A DNA stretch of 64,000 nucleotides, taken from positions 1-64,000 of the forward strand of contig JANDJZ010000242.1 in the NCBI GenBank assembly GCA_027943245.1. The letters are read 5' to 3'. The notes below the pieces were generated by a model. That model saw nothing but the letters and a program-made list of their open reading frames with translations. It did no database searches and had not been told where the DNA came from. The number at the start of each line of letters is the position of its first letter. The first letter of the stretch is position 1. This DNA is from Acanthamoeba sp. SK_2022b. Lineage: Eukaryota > Discosea > Longamoebia > Acanthamoebidae. This document shows, one piece after another, positions 54,255 to 64,000 of the stretch. The translations under genes were made by a program, and so were the position numbers.

Positions 54255-54695
54255 ATGTCCGGAGCGCGATGCCTGTCCGAGGGGTGCGACAACTTCGCGG
54301 GCGCCGACGGCCAATGCAACGCCTGCCGGCGTGGCGAGAAGCCTAACCCGGAGAAGCGCAAGCGCGAGGAGGAGGCAGCCAAAGCGCACGAGGAGCGAGG
54401 CAAGGAGGAGAAGCGACGCAAGCTGGCCAAATACCGGGAGGCCCAGCCACCTTGCGTCAAGTGCGGCAGCCGCGAGGTGCTGACGCTCTACAACAAGACG
54501 CCGGACAACAACTACGCCACGCTGCCGTCGGGCCAAGAAATAGAGGGCAGCTTCCCCACGCTCCCAGGCCTGACCCACGACGAAGGCGTGAACATGAAGG
54601 TGTGCGTCGACTGCGGTACCATCGTCGGGTTCAACGCCCAAGCCATCCAGCTCGCCCTCCAAGAGGAAGAAGGTGAAGAACAAGCGGACGACTGA
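54255..54695 (+). CDS. Small CxxC protein, unknown
   Basis: A single exon of 146 codons. Two cysteine clusters are visible: an N-terminal CLSEGCDNFAGADGQCNAC and a later pair CVKCGSREV ... CVDCGT that looks like a zinc ribbon. A highly charged helix (KRKREEEAAKAHEERGKEEKR) separates them, and the C-terminus is acidic (EEEGEEQADD). Likely a zinc-binding nuclear or translation-associated factor, but no family is recognised. Confidence 0.75.
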   Translation: MSGARCLSEGCDNFAGADGQCNACRRGEKPNPEKRKREEEAAKAHEERGKEEKRRKLAKYREAQPPCVKCGSREVLTLYNKTPDNNYATLPSGQEIEGSFPTLPGLTHDEGVNMKVCVDCGTIVGFNAQAIQLALQEEEGEEQADD

Positions 54696-54779
54696 TGTTT
54701 TTGTGGAGTATTTATTTATTTATTTTGTTTTTTAAAATTAAAAAAATGCAGATGGTTAACGTTGGCGTAAAGAACGGAG

Positions 54780-56243
54780 TCAAGCGCGAAGGTCGAGCGC
54801 GGGCCGCTTGTTGAGAAGGTCGGTCACGCAGTGGAGGGGCAGGTCGATGCCCCGCGCGTCGAGAGCGGTGAGGTGGACGCACTTCTCAAGGAGGGCTAGC
54901 AGCGAGGACGCCCCCACGCCCTGCGCCCTTGCGATCGTCAGGTGACGCAGCTCGGGGCATCGGTCCGCGATCAAGTCAATGAACGCCTGGCCTGCAACAT
55001 CGCCCCAGGACACACTCGACACGATGAGCTTTGCACACACAAAACACAGCGTGGCAGGTGGCTCCAACCGTCGGCGAATTTGTGGCCAGAGACGTCGAGC
55101 GAGGTGAGGCTCATGGAGTGGCGCTTGTCGCCCCCGGCGATGTGGTCAACGACCCACTGCTTCCGCTTGAGCTCGCTCCCGGCCTCGTCGCCCAACCGTC
55201 GAAGCTCGGCCTCGTCCCGGCGCGCCTCCCGCGCCGTCCTCTCCCGCAGCGCCGCCTCGCGCTGCGCGAACCGCTGGCCGCGTGCATCGTGGAACAGGAT
55301 CCCGTGGCGACTGCCGTAGAGCCTCATATGTGGGGAGCGCTCGTCTTCGTCGTCGAAGGCGTTCGCGGTGGCGAACACGAGCGTGTGGAGTCGCGGCAGG
55401 AAGTGGTAGCACGAGAACAGGAGGTGTTGCAGGTGCGTGTTGGCGTTCGAGACGTCGAGGTAGCGCAGGGCCGGCATGGAGATGATGGCCTCGATGACGC
55501 TGTACGCGCTCTGCCAGCCGCACGTGGCCAGGGTCAGCGTCTCGATGCCTCGCAGGGCAGACCGGGCCAAGGCTTTGGCCTCGAATCGCTCGATGGCCGC
55601 CAGGAACTGCTTACGGCTCGACACCACCTTTTCGATCTCCTCCGCAGTAAACCTCTGCAAAATGATATAAATGATACCATCAGCGATTATTTTTTCTAAT
55701 AATCTCAAAAAAAAACAAAATTAATATTAAATTAAAAAAAAAAATGATTGTGAATATCGAGTAGAACCTTCGTGACGCTGGTGTTGTTGGGATTGGGATC
55801 GAGTAGCTGGTCGCGTAGCTGCGCGAGGAGGGCGGGCAGCTTAGCGGAGAGGATGGGGAAGGCGTAGCGGCAGCCGGGCAGGAAGGAGAGGTCACGAAGA
55901 TCGACGTCCGACATGCCGCGCAGCGACTTGTGGCCCGACAGCATGTCTTGCGGTAGCATCGCGTAGTGGAACGCCTTTAAGCTCGGGCACTTCTCCAGCA
56001 CCACCTGATTGCGCGTGCGTGTGTACACGGGCATGTCAACGTGCACCAAGGCTCCAGCACGCGGCGTGCGATCGGTCGGCCACATCTACGAGTGCGCAGT
56101 ACCTGTTCCAAGGTGCCATCGGAGATGCGCGGGCACTGGCGGAGAGAGAGCAGGGCGAGGTGCGGGCAGAGCTGCCCTTCGAGCGGCCCCAAGAGGTCTG
56201 TCACGTGTGCATGCGCCAGTGAGTCTCTCTCTCCCCCCCTCCC

Positions 56244-56308
<65 letters not shown>

Positions 56309-57751
56309 CTATGTGTGATGTGTGATGTGCGTGTGGCGCGAGGTCATGGGTTGGAGAGGTATTACCGTGCAGGAGGTTCCGCGTGAGATAGTTGCACCGG
56401 TCCAGGACGAGCGTCGTCAGGCGTTGGTTTGCCAGCCTTTCATCAAATAAATAAATATGCAATATTATATTAGTAAGCAAATAGACAAATAAATGAAGTG
56501 TGAGTGCGTGCACCTGTCGGGCGGGACCGGAGGGAAGTCCCTGGTCTGTCCAACCACGGCATTGCCGACCTCTGTGGCGTCCAGCACCTGCAACGAGTGG
56601 CACAGCAGTAGCTCATCTCAGATATACGCGTCGGCGCGAGTGGCGCGCGTGTCGTTGGTTTTGGATTCGACTTACCAAAAGTCGTTTGGCCAAACGCGTG
56701 AAGTCTATCAGGGCGTGGATGCTGATGTTGGTACAGCCGGCGATGTGGACCGTCTCTAGTTGAGCGCAGCGACGACCTGCGTCCAACAAAACGACGACGA
56801 CCATCATTGAGTTGATGATCCAGAGTCGTCGTCGGAGGAGAAGGAGCGCACCGAGAATGTGCAGCGCGTATTGGGAGATGGCGGGACAGCGCTTGGCGGA
56901 GAACGCAGTTAGCATGGGGCAGCCATCCGCCACAACGGCCACGCCCGAGTCCCCCACCTTTGCGCAGTCGTCGATCACCAGCCGGGTCAACTTGCGACGA
57001 CACAAAATGTCGACACGGGAACAGCCAGTCAGCCTCTCCACACAAGAACGTCACACACGTCACCGCACGGCACGCACTTGTTGACACTTGGCGATGCCGT
57101 CGGTGAGCCCAGCGTTGGTGAGCGATTGGGCGCGGCTGAGGTCGACGTCTCTCATTCGCGGGCACAGAGCGCCCACCTGGAGGACGTGCTCGTCCCGCGC
57201 CTTGTTCTTGCCCTTGGCGGAGGCCAGGCCGGAGAGGTCCAGCGACGTGAACTCGTCGTCGAGCAGCACGCGCAGGTGTTCGGGGTAGAGCACGCGCAGG
57301 CCCTTCACGAGGTGGTCCAACACCTTTTGGCGCATCGACAGCGGGTAGCCCGCCAGGCTCTCGTAGCGCAGCAGTGACTCGCTCAGAACCTGCGCTTTTC
57401 ATCAGGACCACCACCACAAGGACCACGACTATGACCGCAACCACGACCACGAAAACCACGTTACCTGTATGCACAAGTTGCTAAGCGACTGCATTGTTGT
57501 GGGCGCTGATTGGTGAGAAAATGAGAAGAATGCAATTCATGATCACAGGGGAAGTGGTGGTGGCCGGCTTACCTCTGGCCTTGCGTTGGGCCAGCTTGCG
57601 CGCGAAGACGTCGTCGATGTCCTCCTGCCCGTTGCGCATCGATTTGGGCGGCTTGACTCCCACACGCTTGAGCCAGCGACGAAATGGGGTCAAGCCATCT
57701 GCCACAATCGACCAATCACGCATCAGTTCCATGTCTCGTAGCATGTACACA

Positions 57752-57840
<89 letters not shown>

Positions 57841-58894
57841 GGTGAGAGTGGGCGCACCGGCACCAGTGCGAGCCTCTTCAAGCGCGGCCTCTCTGGCTTG
57901 GGCAGCGGCTAGTGCCTCCCGCTCGGCCTCCTCTTTCCGCTGCTGCTCCAGCGATATGACGCGCGCGGTGTACGAGTCCAGCCACTGCTGTGCGATCGGG
58001 ATAAGCTCCGAGACTCGTGCATGCTTGGCAGCCTGTGCGGTTGCGCGTCAGTTATCGCGTGTGTGCGCGCGAGGCCGATGTGATAGGCCAGGTGCACCTG
58101 TTCTTGGAGCATGCCGGCAACCGTGTTGCTGTACAGCTCGTCGCTTTGCTGGCTGGTCACGTCATGCTGACACCCCGCCAGCACGGCCCAGATCTGGGGA
58201 GGCGTCGGCGGGTAGTCACGCGGCATCGCAAACCGAAGAGAGAGCTCGGCTGTACGCCAATAAATGTAAAATGTTTAAAAATAAAGTATAATAAAAATAC
58301 GTGTGCGTTCTTTGTTTGAAGAGGGACCTCGCTCTGATCGCAGCGTGACGTGCCACTCCTCGGCCGAAGGCTGATCAACGGAAGCGGCGTGCTCCTTGCC
58401 TTTCTGTGGCTTGGATTTGCCCTTGAGCTTGGCGTTGCCCCCAGCCGTTGCAGCTCCCTCGTCCGCCGGCACGCTGCATGTGAGGCCCCACTGAGCCGAC
58501 AGCTTCTGCGCCTCCTGTCTCCTCTTCTTGGCCTTCTCCAAAGCGGCAGCGTTGGCCGCCGCACCCCGCTTGGTGGTGGAATCCTGCTGGGAGTCGCAGC
58601 TCGTCACTGGCTGGCTACAGAAACGTGAGCTCGGTGGGGGGAGGTGTGCACCTTACACTGCGGCGCGGTGCGGGAGATGAAGGCAGCGAGAGCCCACTTG
58701 TCGCTCGCCGGCAGGAGCTGTTCTGAGTGAAACCCGTCTAAGTTTTCCTCGGCCTCGGGGTCCCAGTGCTGCTCCTCTTCAGCCCATCCCTCTTCGTCCT
58801 CCTCATCGTGGAGGTCCTCGTCACACTCCTCCTCATAGTTCTCCTCACCTTCATCGTAGAGGTACTGGTTGCCACTGCCCAACCACCGCGACAT
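54780..58894 (-). CDS. RWD-domain protein joined to Rad7/AMN1-like leucine-rich repeats
   Basis: Starts at ATG 58894 (MSRWLGSGNQYLYDEGEENY), with an acidic N-terminus and then a Lys-rich linker. An RWD domain follows (EEWHVTLRSER ... ELSLRFAMPRDYPPTPPQIW), then a coiled coil (ISLEQQRKEEAEREALAAA) and PFRRWLKRVGVKPPKSM. After an intron whose acceptor TTCTCACCAATCAG keeps frame come MQSLSNLCIQVLSESL and an LRR array to 54780. That opening resembles the start of the LRR part of yeast Rad7 (nucleotide-excision-repair ubiquitin-ligase subunit). LRRs of the LxxLxLxxCxxL type follow (CPMLTAFSAKRCPAIS, LTTLVLDRCNYLT). Alternatively two genes exist, the second starting at ATG 57494. The fusion is supported by phase but untested. 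Confidence 0.65.
56249..56307. repeat. (GT)n microsatellite in an intron
   Basis: About 29 GT units within an intron of the LRR gene (CA on the coding strand). Confidence 0.95.
57757..57838. repeat. (CA)n microsatellite in an intron
   Basis: About 40 CA units in the intron between the RWD/coiled-coil part and the following exon. Confidence 0.95.
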
Positions 58895-59125
58895 GTCTGC
58901 TGACTGTTTCTGTGTTGAGGTTTTATCAGTATTTTTGGTTTCATAAGAAACCAAATATTCGCTTAACTATTTAGAGGAAAAGAGGAGTAAAGGTGCTGAG
59001 GTTTTTCACCTACCCCCTCAATGTACTGGAGGAAGACACCACAAATTTAATCTAAACAAGAAATTGCCACCACCAGGTGATGTCCTCATATTTCTGGTGG
59101 TAGGTAGCTTGATGGCGAGCATCCA

Positions 59126-62100
59126 TCAGATGGCTTCCCACACATTGCGCTTCATGAAGGACTCGAACAGCTTCTCGCCCAGTCCGATCTTCTTCAGCTC
59201 TGCCAGCTGGACGCCATTCCCCCAATCTTTCAGTCAGCGGACCCGTTCACTGGCCACAGGGAGTCTCATGAGGCCATTGCCTGGGAGCTCACCTTGAGGA
59301 ATGGTCGGTTGTCGATGATGGCTTCGGCCCGCTTCTTGCCGATGCCGTGAAGCTCCAGAAGCTCCTTCATCGAACCCGTGTTCACCACATGCAACACATC
59401 CTGCACAAACCACACGCAGGCACAAACACGCGCACGTCCGTTAGTTGTTGTGGTGCGTGGGTATGTGCGTGGCGTGTGTGTACGAGCATGCACAATCAAA
59501 TGGTGAAGTGTGAATACCTCCTCGCGCTCATTTGTGTCATGATTAGACGACACTCCAGCAGCCCGTGCATCACCTTCGTCGTCATCGTCATACTCATCGC
59601 TATCGACCTCGCGCCGGGCGCTCCTCTGTGCGCCCTGCCGGGAGGACGCCTGTCGGTGGTCAGGCCGTCAGACCACACGTCGCTCGCGCGCACGACCCCA
59701 TGGCCGGTCCTGGAGCGGCAGCGTACCTTGGAGTCGAGGTAGTCGCCATCGTCGCTGCTGGCGCCATCATCATCATCATCGTCATCCTCCCCTTCGTCTT
59801 CGCTCCGTTGATGCCGAGGGCTTGGAGCCCGCTCATCGTCGTCGACGTCGGTGTCCACCGATCCGTCTTCCCCTTCCTCGTTGTCCTCCCGTCCCGAGCT
59901 CGCCTCCTCCTCCCTGTCGCTGTCATCATCAACCATCGCCTGCTTCTTCACCATCTCATCATCGTCGCCGTCGTCGACTCTCGGCGCCTTCTGTGGCTTC
60001 CTCTCTTTCGCGACGAGGGGCACGCGCGATGACTTGATGCGGGCCTTGTCCCGCGCCACCGCCGCAGATGATGACGAAGCCTTGGCCAGTGAGGGCTCCC
60101 TCCTTGTGGTGGCGCTCGCTCTGTCGGCTGGCCTGGCCTTGGCCGCGGAGAGGCCCTGCGCAGACGCGGGCCTGCCGGTGGCCACCGTCTTGGCCGCGGG
60201 CGTCTGTTGGCGCCGCCTCTGCTCCATTCCCACGCGCTCAGCGCTCGCACTCGCCTGAAACCGCACGCACACACATGCACACAGGCACACGAACATGTCG
60301 TAGTGAGAATACATGTGCGTCCGCGCCTTCATCAGTCGCGGAGGGAAGCCCACTGCCTGTTTGTACCTTGCGGGCCGGGTGCTTGGAAGTTTGGCCGCCG
60401 TTGTCGTCGCAGTCGTCGAAGGAGAGCTTCTTCTTGGGCCCGTCGGACAGGCTCAGCGACTTCATGAGCGACGACAGGTCAGTCGAAGACGATGACGAAG
60501 ACGACGCAGAGGGCTGGAAGGGCGTGGAGTCGTCTTTCCTGGACCTTCGCTCTATTTTTGTGTGAATATAGTCCATTATTGCGTGAATATTTGGGACCAG
60601 AAGGCATCGCGAAGAGACAACGCAAGCAGGAGGCTGCCCGAACCTTTGAGCGCGTTGGCATCGCCAGGCGTCGTGGCCTCGGTCCGCTTGCGCTCCTCCA
60701 GCTTGGCGATCTTCTTCCTGATCGACGACTCCTTCTCCGGCATGACCTTCATCACTGAGTGTTATTTGAAAGAGAGTAGTTGCGGTCAGCCGATGATCTG
60801 CAGAGAGAGGTAACGATGGCACGTACGTCGGTTGTAGTAGCGGATCGCCCGATCGTACTGTCCCTTCTTTGCGTACTTCCTCGCCCGGCGGGCCATGTCG
60901 ACCCCCGTCGTCACTTTGGTGAACGGCGTCAAGAGCAGGGCCTGTGTGCCGTGCGCCCACCAAGTGTTAACACTGCGTGTGCGTGCGTGTGTTGTGTGAG
61001 TGCGGCGCGTGTGCGTTGGGCGTACTTTGGAATCTCCATTGCTGTTCGGCGCCGGGTCGGCGTCGTTGGCCCCCGGGTTGTTGCAGTCATCCTCGTCCTC
61101 GTCGTCAAAGCACCGCTCCAAGTGGCGCTTGTTGGTCTCGACCAGACGCCGCTCGAGCTCCTTGAGCATCCGGAAGTTCTCGTTCTCCATCTTTGACTTG
61201 AGGACTTCCTCGCCGTTGAACATGTCCTTGATCCGCTGTTCGAGCGCCTCCTTCGTCTTCTGCGCGATGAAGGCCTCGAGGTCGCTCACGTCGATCTTCT
61301 GGCCGTCGCCTCCTCCGCCTCCATTGTTCTTGAGGTCTTTGCCAGTCCCGCGCTTGGCCGTGTTGCTGTTGTTGCGGTTCTCCTTGCCGCCGGGCATCCG
61401 CTTCTTTAGCTCCAGGTACTCCTCCAGGAGCGCCTTGCGCGAGGCCTCGTCTGTTGTGGTCGGCGTGAGCGATGGCCGAGGGAGGAGCCGAGACAGCCGA
61501 TTGGCCAGCCAATTAAATAATGTAATATTTAATTGAGCGATGCGCGTACCGTCGACGGTGTTGACGATGGGCTTGTTGATGATCTGGCGCGACTTGGAGG
61601 CGAAGTTGAGCGTGTTGAACGTGTCTTGGTAGTGGTTGATCGAGGGCGATATGTTGGCGATCATCACGCCGTAGCTGCGACCTCCGAGCGAGTCCTGCAG
61701 CAGTCGCGTGAGCTTGCTGTCGCGATAGGGGACTCGGCTCTGCAACATGTTCCAACAACAAACCATCAAAATGTTGTTGTGAGCCAATCAGCTGCTTGAA
61801 CCTCTTCTTCTTCAAAGAGAGAGAGAGAGATCTGTTGAGAACAGTACCGATCCGTCGTTGAGCGCGTTGACGACCTTACCCAGGACGAACAGCGACTTGT
61901 TGATGTTGCTGCTCTCGGTCATGCGTATGCCGATGTTGTCCGTCCTACGGTTGTCCTCGCTGCCGGCCAAATCGATCAGGTGCAGCTTGCCCACGTACTT
62001 GCGCTTGCCGTCCCTGTGCTTGACCTGGCGGTCGACAAAAACCAAAGCCGAAAGAGTAGTGAGCATCGGCTTCCATCGACAGACACACACCTCCGTGTGT

Positions 62101-63025
62101 GTTGAGTTGTAACTACCGTTAGGATGAGCACGGCGTGACTGCGGCTGGAGTGGGCGTTGAGACTGGTCGGGGCCACGGTCCTGTTCTTGCAGCCCTCGGC
62201 GTAGGTGTTAGCAAAGTCTTCGTACGTGCGCACTGGCAACTGTGCGTGTCATTGCAATGACGAGTTAGTAGAGGGACAGCTGGCCCGAGTGGTTGCAGGG
62301 TGAGGGCGCACCTGCGCCAGGTCGGGTATCAGTATGTTCTTGTTGGTGTCCTCTCGGATGGGCAGGTCCTTGGCCTTGGGTCGCAGCAGGTCGAAAACCT
62401 TCTCGTTGTAGATCTCCAGGTAGGACACGGTGACCGAGCACTTGCTGGCCGCGGCGCCCTTGGCAGCCGAGTCGGCCGTGCGCTGGGCAGCCAGCGATAC
62501 CACCTTACGCGCCACGCGGGGGATGAGGCCGGGCTGCTCATCCGAGCCCTGCATCGTGAACGTCTTGCCTGCAAGGACGACGCAAGTGGTCAAGTTCGGC
62601 ACTGGCACTTGAAAAACATTGATACTCCACTCGAGCAGATCTGCCAGATTTAAGAAATGAAGAGAAATTAAGCTGGAAGTATGTGTACCTGCGCCGGTGA
62701 TACCGTAGGCAAAGATCGTCGTGTGTATGCCCTTGAAGACGGAGCCAATCATGGGCTCTATTTCATTCTTGAACAGCTCCTCTTGCTGCGAATCAGAGTC
62801 GTACGCTCCATCAAATCTAGTTGGTTCAGTTGGAGTAAGAAATGATTTGATTCACGTGCGGCGGCTGAGGAGGTAATACCCGTAGCTGAGCGCAGGAGCG
62901 TGGGGGCTCTGCCGCAATTCTATGGACGTCTTCTCGGCCACGACGCACCGCTTGTGCACCTCCTTGGCCACGAAGGGCCTAATCCGTACCACCACCTTCA
63001 CTTTGGAGGGCGCAGGATCCGTCAT
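59126..63025 (-). CDS. Kinesin-10 (KIF22/Kid-like) with C-terminal helix-hairpin-helix
   Basis: ATG at 63025 ([18 protein letters not shown]), multi-exon, TGA at 59126. The motor domain spans about 9-370: P-loop GITGAGKT (split by an intron), switch I NAHSSRSH, switch [25 protein letters not shown], and [13 protein letters not shown] at the end. A neck and coiled coil ([19 protein letters not shown]) follow. Then comes a long Ser/Lys/Asp-rich disordered stretch with an Asp/Glu-rich block. The C-terminus is a helix-hairpin-helix DNA-binding motif ([20 protein letters not shown] ... [17 protein letters not shown]), the hallmark of KIF22/Kid. These chromokinesins bind chromosome arms and push them along spindle microtubules. 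Confidence 0.88.
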
Positions 63026-63255
63026 CTTCACTTTCGCCTTACCTTAAGTCTAACACCGAGGCCGCTACGACGCAGCCAAATCGGTCCAACTCCTTTAAAC
63101 TCTATCAATCTTGATGAACACAGGGCTGGCCGCCAGCAAAACGCAACAGTTCACGTTGGCGCCTTTTTTGTTGTGTGCGTTGCTTTGGGTATTCAAGGAA
63201 TGAAGTGAACCAAAATTCAAAAAAAAAACCAAAAATAAAATAAACAGAGGAGAAG

Positions 63256-64000
63256 ATGGGAGAACAGCCACAGGTGATTGTCTTTGTGCCCTTCCCACGG
63301 CCAGCGCCCAATGTGCACGCGCTGGGTCGGGCAGCAGCCGATACAACAACACCACCCACCTGGAATGATGACCTGGACCGCAGATTGTGGAGCTGTGCCT
63401 CCCTCTACCCACACAACTCTGTTCAATGTAAGTCCCTCTCCCTAAGGGAAAGGCGTGACTCTTTGTCTTTGCAAGTGCTTTATAATTCACACTTTTATTT
63501 ATTATTATTTATTAAATTATTATTTTTTTTCATTCAGGGGACGTGGTGGCACGAAAGCTCAACACGTCGCCCGACCAGTGCATCATTCGATTCCTGCACC
63601 TGTACCAGCAGCAGCTCCACCGCCAGCTGCTCGCCCAGCGAAAGCCCCCTCGCGCAGGCTCCACGGCCTCGCCACCGACTTCCTCCTCTCCCTCCTCTAC
63701 TTCGTTTTCCTCCACCGCGCCCCTCTCCTCCTCGCCCTCCTCAGCGGCAGCGGCGGACAACCCCGCCTCGTTTGGCTCATCGCCCTCGGGCTCCGTTCCG
63801 GTCCACGGCTCGGGGCGCTGGTCGGCCTCCTCCTCCTCCGCCTCTGCCTCGCAGGGGTTCGGCCCGCCCTCGTCGTCGCCCACGTCCCTCGCCAACTACC
63901 TCTCGTCGTCGCCCTCCCAGCAGGCCCCGCTCTTTGCCTACGCCACCAAGTACGCCCAGCAGCCCCACCAGCAGCAGCACCACCAGCAGTCCCTGGGCGG
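63256..64000 (+). CDS. Atg29-like protein, N-terminal part (3' end outside window)
   Basis: Exon 1 (63256 to the GTAAGT donor near 63427) and exon 2 (63538 to beyond 64000) join in phase. The N-terminal domain reads VIVFVPFPRP ... PTWNDDLDRRLWS ... NSVQWDVVARKLN and IIRFLHLYQQQLHRQL. This follows the order of fungal and plant Atg29 (short beta strand ending PFPR, W..E/D..LW, DW..LA..F, LLYERQL). Atg29 works with Atg17 in the scaffold that starts autophagosomes. The remainder is a long Ser/Pro/Ala/Gln-rich disordered tail, also usual for Atg29. Resemblance is by motif only; a SANT/Myb-like domain is the alternative. It is divergent from the kinesin gene with about 230 bp between starts. Confidence 0.6.
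   Translation, partial: MGEQPQVIVFVPFPRPAPNVHALGRAAADTTTPPTWNDDLDRRLWSCASLYPHNSVQCKSLSLRERRDSLSLQVLYNSHFYLLLFIKLLFFFIQGTWWHESSTRRPTSASFDSCTCTSSSSTASCSPSESPLAQAPRPRHRLPPLPPLLRFPPPRPSPPRPPQRQRRTTPPRLAHRPRAPFRSTARGAGRPPPPPPLPRRGSARPRRRPRPSPTTSRRRPPSRPRSLPTPPSTPSSPTSSSTTSSPWA

Noticed and set aside
57481..57494. Separate gene start at ATG 57494 for the LRR protein
   Set aside because: Kept only as the alternative: an in-phase intron joins it to the RWD exons, though this is not proven.

Overview
The window looks like nuclear DNA of an amoebozoan, most likely Acanthamoeba. Exons are GC-rich with strongly C/G-ending codons. Genes are dense and lie on both strands. Nearly every gene is cut by short (about 55-150 bp) GT-AG introns, many AT-rich or filled with (GT)n. 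The protein repertoire (ankyrin, F-box, LRR, PB1, small-GTPase and kinesin genes) fits. No genus-specific marker was tested, so the organism is an inference. Exon models were built by hand from splice sites and reading-frame phase; where all phases close they are stated with confidence.

Layout. 0-4.5 kb: end of a coiled-coil gene, a small putative organellar membrane protein, a tRNA-Ser(CGA) and an F-box/LRR gene. 4.5-14.4 kb: an AT-richer, gene-poor stretch with a decayed Ty1/copia fragment, DIRS/Ngaro-like reverse-transcriptase and RNase H remnants, and one six-exon gene of unknown function. 14.4-21.6 kb: a membrane-anchored HSL/AADAC-type esterase, an oxysterol-binding-protein homologue, a membrane-anchored helical protein and a small coiled-coil protein. 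27.8-35.0 kb: a PDK/BCKDK-type mitochondrial kinase, two low-complexity, probably nuclear proteins, and an amidohydrolase. 41.0-64.0 kb: a short helical protein, a PB1 protein with three helical repeats, a 13-exon phosphorylase-kinase regulatory subunit, a DEX1-like FG-GAP membrane protein, a RING-ubiquitin-like fusion, a CxxC protein, a possible RWD-Rad7-like LRR fusion, a KIF22/Kid-like kinesin and the start of an Atg29-like gene.

The most unusual part is an inverted segmental duplication: 21.8-26.5 kb (minus strand, copy A) against 36.3-40.7 kb (plus strand, copy B). Each copy carries an ankyrin gene followed by a second gene. In copy A the second gene is intact. Its eleven exons, all in phase, encode one 640-residue protein of ankyrin repeats, an F-box and a Rab/Ras-like GTPase domain ending in a CaaX box (CVLQ). 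Its GTPase domain keeps the P-loop and the DTxGQE switch II motif but has lost both nucleotide-specificity motifs (NKxD and SAK). In copy B the same gene is wrecked by two deletions, a lost splice donor and a 1.44 kb insertion inside an intron. The insertion brought in two small genes on the opposite strand. This ankyrin/F-box/GTPase fusion is the best candidate here for an undescribed system: a lipid-anchored, GTPase-like F-box receptor that would bring targets to an SCF ubiquitin ligase at a membrane.
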